Shown here one piece after another: positions 60,837 through 64,000 of a stretch of 64,000 nucleotides of DNA. The position numbers were made by a program, and so were the translations under genes. Each line of letters starts with the position of its first letter. The first letter of the stretch is position 1. The stretch is taken from assembly GCA_045588245.1 (NCBI GenBank), contig JAZNDW010000011.1:69511-133510 (forward strand). Reading direction: 5' to 3'. The stretch is from DTU064 sp045588245 (lineage in GTDB: Bacteria > Bacillota > Clostridia > Oscillospirales > CAG-272). The notes under the pieces were generated by a model. That model was not told the DNA's origin. It was given only the letters and a program-made list of their open reading frames with translations, and did not search any database.

Positions 60837-63032
60837 ATGAACAATTCTGCCATAAACAGGCGTCCTGTGCGTCCGCCCGCAAGGGGCACGCAAAAACAGA
60901 ACGGAAACACAAAGAAGCTGCCGAAAATGCTGCGGCGCAACCGCGCTTTTCTTTTCTATTTTCCCGCCGTGCTCGTCTACCTTGAGCTTGTGCTTCACTT
61001 CACCGTAAGGATCACCACAAAAAATGCCGCGGGTACCGGTTCTTTATTCTATATTCTCGCATTTTCGCTCGCGTTCGGATGCTTTCTGACGTTTATCTCA
61101 ACGCTTCTTGTTAATAAATATAACAAGTATATCGTTTTCGGGATCACGATATTTCTGACCGCGCTTTTTGAAGTTCAGCTCGTTTATTTCGGTCAGTTCC
61201 GCGATTATTTCAAATGGTCAACGATCGGTTTCGCCGGCGACGTAACGCAGTTCTGGCGCGAAGCGCTTGCCTGCATCATCAAGCTTTGGTTCCCCGTTCT
61301 GTTGATTTTGGTTCCTTTAGTCCTTTATTCGATATGGGGACAGAAAAAAGCGCCCGCCCTCGGCACTCCGCTGCGCGTCAAAGTCATCCTTTTGCTTCTG
61401 GCGCTGATGTTCCACCTGACCGCAGGCGCAGGCATCGTCATTAATGAAGATGCCAACAGCTATTATAAAGAAACCTTCTCCGCCGCAAAGTCCGTAGACT
61501 ACTTCGGACTTATGACGATGACGCGTCTTGACATCAAATATATATTCGTTGGTCAGCCCGATGCCGACGGCACGGATTCCGACGTTGTCGGAATCGACAG
61601 TGACCTTAACCCCTTCGGTACGATGGCTCCGCCCGAAACAGAGGGCAAAGATCCCGATGAATCGGGTTCTAGCACCGACGGTGACGGCACCGACACCGAC
61701 GGCGGTGCCGATACCGAAGCCCCTCCCCCTCCCATCGTTTACGAGGATAACGTGCTCGACATCGATTTTGAATCCCTTATCGCAAACGAAAAGAACGATA
61801 AGATACGTGAGATGCACGAGTATTTCGCCTCCGTCACCCCGACGAAGAAAAACGAATATACGGGTATGTTTGAGGGTAAAAACCTCATTTATATGACGCT
61901 TGAGGGCTTCTCTTACAAGTGTGTTTCCGAAGAACTGTTCCCGACGCTTTATAAAATGATGAACGAGGGCTTCGTTTTCGAAAACTTTTACACATCTCTT
62001 TGGGGCGGAAGCACCGCAACGGGCGAATACACGTCCATGACGGGACTATTTTATAACTCCGCTTCCTGTCTTGAAAAGAGTGCTTCAAACGCCTGGCCCT
62101 TCGCGCTCGGCAACGTCTTCAACAAGCTTGACTACACCGTTTACGCATTCCATAACCACACCTACAACTACTATAGACGAGATATTTCCCATCCTAACTT
62201 CGGATACAGGAACTATATCGCAGTCGGCAACGACGACGGTCCGTCGCTCGATCTGAAATACTATTGGCCGCGCTCCGACCGCGAAATGGCAGAGGCTACG
62301 ATCGATTATTACGTTGATAACGCACCGTTCCACGCATATTACATGACCGTCAGCGGCCACGCAAACTATACCTTCATGGGCAACGCCATGGCGAAGCGTC
62401 ACCGCGACCGAGTTTCACACCTCGACTGCAGCGAAAACGTAAAAGCTTACATCGCCTGCCAGCTTGAGGTTGAGGATATGCTCGCCACACTCGTTTCAAA
62501 GCTTGAAGCCGCAGGCGAGCTTGAAAACACCGTTTTCGTTATGAGCGCGGACCATTATCCGTACGCCATGTCGGACGAAGAGCTCTCCGAGCTCTACGAC
62601 CTGCCCGTTGATAACATTCACGGCAACTTCGATTTGTTCCGTAACGGTGCCGTTATCTGGTCAGCATCAATGGAAGAGCCCGTTTACATCACAGATCCGT
62701 GCTCCTCTCTCGATCTGATACCGACGGTGCTCAATCTCTTCGGCGTCGATTACGATTCGCGCCTGTTCATGGGAACGGACGTCAACTCCACGACGGACCC
62801 GCTCGTTATCCTTAACTGCGACAACGGATACCCCGAATGGAACTTCATCAACGCTTACGGCGAATACAACAACCAAACGAAGAAGTTCACGCCCGCCGCC
62901 GGTGTCACCGTTGACGAGAGCACCATCGACGCATATGTCAAGCAGATGTCCTCCATCGTCGCAACGAAGCGCAAGTATTCTTATCGAATACTCGAAAATG
63001 ACTATTACAGCTACATTTTCGGCAACAATTAA
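60837..63032 (+). CDS. LTA synthase-like sulfatase-family protein
   Basis: 731 aa. Five N-terminal helices (about 37-205) and then an outside catalytic domain as in LtaS. A long acidic Ser/Thr/Pro linker (about 240-300) is inserted between them. KNLIYMTLEGFS carries the first metal Glu; SLWGGSTATGEYTSMTG the catalytic Thr; TVSGHANY and FVMSADHYPY further metal ligands. Related enzymes add glycerol-phosphate or phosphoethanolamine to surface polymers. It follows the MBOAT/DHHW pair after 93 bases and probably modifies the same polymer. Confidence 0.9.
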   Translation: MNNSAINRRPVRPPARGTQKQNGNTKKLPKMLRRNRAFLFYFPAVLVYLELVLHFTVRITTKNAAGTGSLFYILAFSLAFGCFLTFISTLLVNKYNKYIVFGITIFLTALFEVQLVYFGQFRDYFKWSTIGFAGDVTQFWREALACIIKLWFPVLLILVPLVLYSIWGQKKAPALGTPLRVKVILLLLALMFHLTAGAGIVINEDANSYYKETFSAAKSVDYFGLMTMTRLDIKYIFVGQPDADGTDSDVVGIDSDLNPFGTMAPPETEGKDPDESGSSTDGDGTDTDGGADTEAPPPPIVYEDNVLDIDFESLIANEKNDKIREMHEYFASVTPTKKNEYTGMFEGKNLIYMTLEGFSYKCVSEELFPTLYKMMNEGFVFENFYTSLWGGSTATGEYTSMTGLFYNSASCLEKSASNAWPFALGNVFNKLDYTVYAFHNHTYNYYRRDISHPNFGYRNYIAVGNDDGPSLDLKYYWPRSDREMAEATIDYYVDNAPFHAYYMTVSGHANYTFMGNAMAKRHRDRVSHLDCSENVKAYIACQLEVEDMLATLVSKLEAAGELENTVFVMSADHYPYAMSDEELSELYDLPVDNIHGNFDLFRNGAVIWSASMEEPVYITDPCSSLDLIPTVLNLFGVDYDSRLFMGTDVNSTTDPLVILNCDNGYPEWNFINAYGEYNNQTKKFTPAAGVTVDESTIDAYVKQMSSIVATKRKYSYRILENDYYSYIFGNN

Positions 63033-63035
63033 ACA

Positions 63036-63072
63036 AAAAACGGAGCTTCCACAGTGAAGCTCCGTTTTTTAT
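63036..63072 (+). terminator. Intrinsic terminator between convergent genes at the right end
   Basis: ACGGAGCTTC pairs with GAAGCTCCGT, T run on the plus strand and A run on the other side, so it may serve both genes. Confidence 0.88.
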
Positions 63073-63087
63073 TTTGTTAGAATGGTT

Positions 63088-63915
63088 TTATCCTCTCCGT
63101 TTTTTTGTAAGCGTGACTGCTGTAGCCGCGGAGACAACGGCAACAGCGGCGTAGGTGGCGGTGGTGAAACCGGTTTGGGGGGCGAAGCTGATCTTATTGC
63201 CGAAAAACCTAGTGTAGTCACCATCAAGATCGGGAACTTCGGCACAAACCGTTTCCGTACCGTCTGCATAATAAATTGCAAAGTGTATATCTTCAACCGG
63301 CACGTCCACTATTTCATGCGATTCAGGATCATAGTGTTTCAAATAGTCATTTTCATCGCTGAATCGTGCGGATATTTCTTCTTTGCTCGTTCCGTAAAGT
63401 GCTAAATATTCATCCACCGAAAGTTCGCTGTCCGTTTCGGGCGAATAATAATATACATGATAAGTCATATAACTTGCACAAGTCGCCATTATACCGCCGC
63501 TTGATTTAACAATTATAACGACGATTCCCTTTCCATCAATCAGCGACGTATAACTTGTTTTGTTAATATAATAGCTTCCATCGTCCGACGGATGCTCTTC
63601 TATCATAAACCATACAAGTTCTGCGTATAAATCGGTAAAATCGTCGATGATCTTTTGGTTTATCTTTTGTGCCGCTTCAGTTTCGTACGTGAGCTTGGGA
63701 AGTGAATGAACGTATTTCCCGGTCAGCATCTTATTGCCGGCGCTGTCGGCGTCGTACACAAATCTGTACGCTTCGACGGTTGCGCCGTTTTTGTCGGGGT
63801 TTGCTGTAGACGGATATTCGGTAATGTCGAAATCTCCCTCTGCCGCCGACACGGGTAAAACGAGAGTGAGTGAGAGCATCAATATCAGAGTGGCAAGTGT
63901 GAGTAATTTTTTCAT
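63088..63915 (-). CDS. Secreted protein with C-terminal APQTG-type anchor
   Basis: 275 aa from the ATG at 63915, which has AAGGAG upstream; the longer frame to 63996 lacks this. Signal peptide MKKLLTLATLILMLSLTLVL, cut near SAA. The body (TYETEAAQKINQKIIDDFTDLYAELVWFM, YINKTSYTSLIDGKGIVVIIVKSSGG, ELSVDEYLALYG) recalls DUF3298/DUF4163-like secreted domains, a tentative match. It ends FAPQTGFTTATYAAVAVVS with a TKKRRG tail, the same anchor type as at 848-1702 and 2013-2717. Function unknown. The last 85 bases of the window hold no clear promoter. Confidence 0.8.
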   Translation of the reverse strand: MKKLLTLATLILMLSLTLVLPVSAAEGDFDITEYPSTANPDKNGATVEAYRFVYDADSAGNKMLTGKYVHSLPKLTYETEAAQKINQKIIDDFTDLYAELVWFMIEEHPSDDGSYYINKTSYTSLIDGKGIVVIIVKSSGGIMATCASYMTYHVYYYSPETDSELSVDEYLALYGTSKEEISARFSDENDYLKHYDPESHEIVDVPVEDIHFAIYYADGTETVCAEVPDLDGDYTRFFGNKISFAPQTGFTTATYAAVAVVSAATAVTLTKKRRG

Positions 63916-64000
63916 AGGTTTTCTCCTTTCGTTTTTGGGAATGGGACGGGGCGCCCTTGACGTCGCCTCTACTATATATGTCGCTTTTTTTGTCAAAATC

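Noticed and set aside
63960..63996. TTGACA near the right edge as promoter of the last gene
   Set aside because: No -10 box at 16-18 bases; the nearest TATAGT is only about 14 bases away.

Overview
The window looks like a chromosomal segment of an uncultured, gut-type member of the Clostridia (Bacillota), possibly an Oscillospirales or Christensenellales relative. The reasons are consensus sigma-A promoters (TTGACA-17-TATAAT), strong GGAGG ribosome sites, T-box leaders before valS and thrS, an L13-type leader before rplM, lipoboxes, and typical clostridial families (CotH, VanZ, UPF0340, a clostridial HisRS, expanded orphan solute-binding lipoproteins). The family-level assignment is an inference. 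I see no rRNA, tRNA, CRISPR array, insertion sequence or prophage.

Left end (1-2.9 kb): three minus-strand secreted proteins with lectin-like bodies. They share nearly identical promoter and signal-peptide ends and, where visible, an APQTGF anchor at the C terminus; the middles are unrelated. Next (2.8-11.3 kb) is a sensory locus. It holds a two-component system with 11-bp direct repeats at its own promoter, an orphan sugar-type solute-binding lipoprotein, an ECF-like sigma factor translationally coupled to a membrane protein whose outside part is the same solute-binding domain, and a second lipoprotein paralogue. The sigma gene plus receptor-like anti-sigma candidate is the most interesting unit in the window.

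11.5-33.6 kb: rplM-rpsI, a VanZ-like gene, a Nudix hydrolase, a UPF0340 protein, a potABCD spermidine/putrescine transporter operon ending in a cotH-like gene, valS with a T-box, a lipoprotein serpin, a low-GC two-gene segment flanked by 60-bp direct repeats, a large anchored GH127 beta-L-arabinofuranosidase, thrS with a T-box, a methylglyoxal-synthase-like protein lacking the catalytic residues, and a MinD/ParA-like ATPase.

33.8-42.2 kb: a plus-strand run glyA-murI-[five oxidoreductase/isomerase genes]-hisS, in which a catabolic cassette sits between housekeeping genes. 42.3-54.1 kb (minus): a flavin-reductase-like protein, alaS, a four-gene ABC-2 exporter operon with an unknown anchored protein, and an MFS transporter-GDPD-degenerate CapA-like operon. 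54.3-63.0 kb (plus): htrA with a two-component system, then an MBOAT O-acyltransferase, a DHHW partner and an LTA-synthase-like sulfatase, which together suggest surface polymer modification. The window ends with another APQTG-anchored secreted protein.
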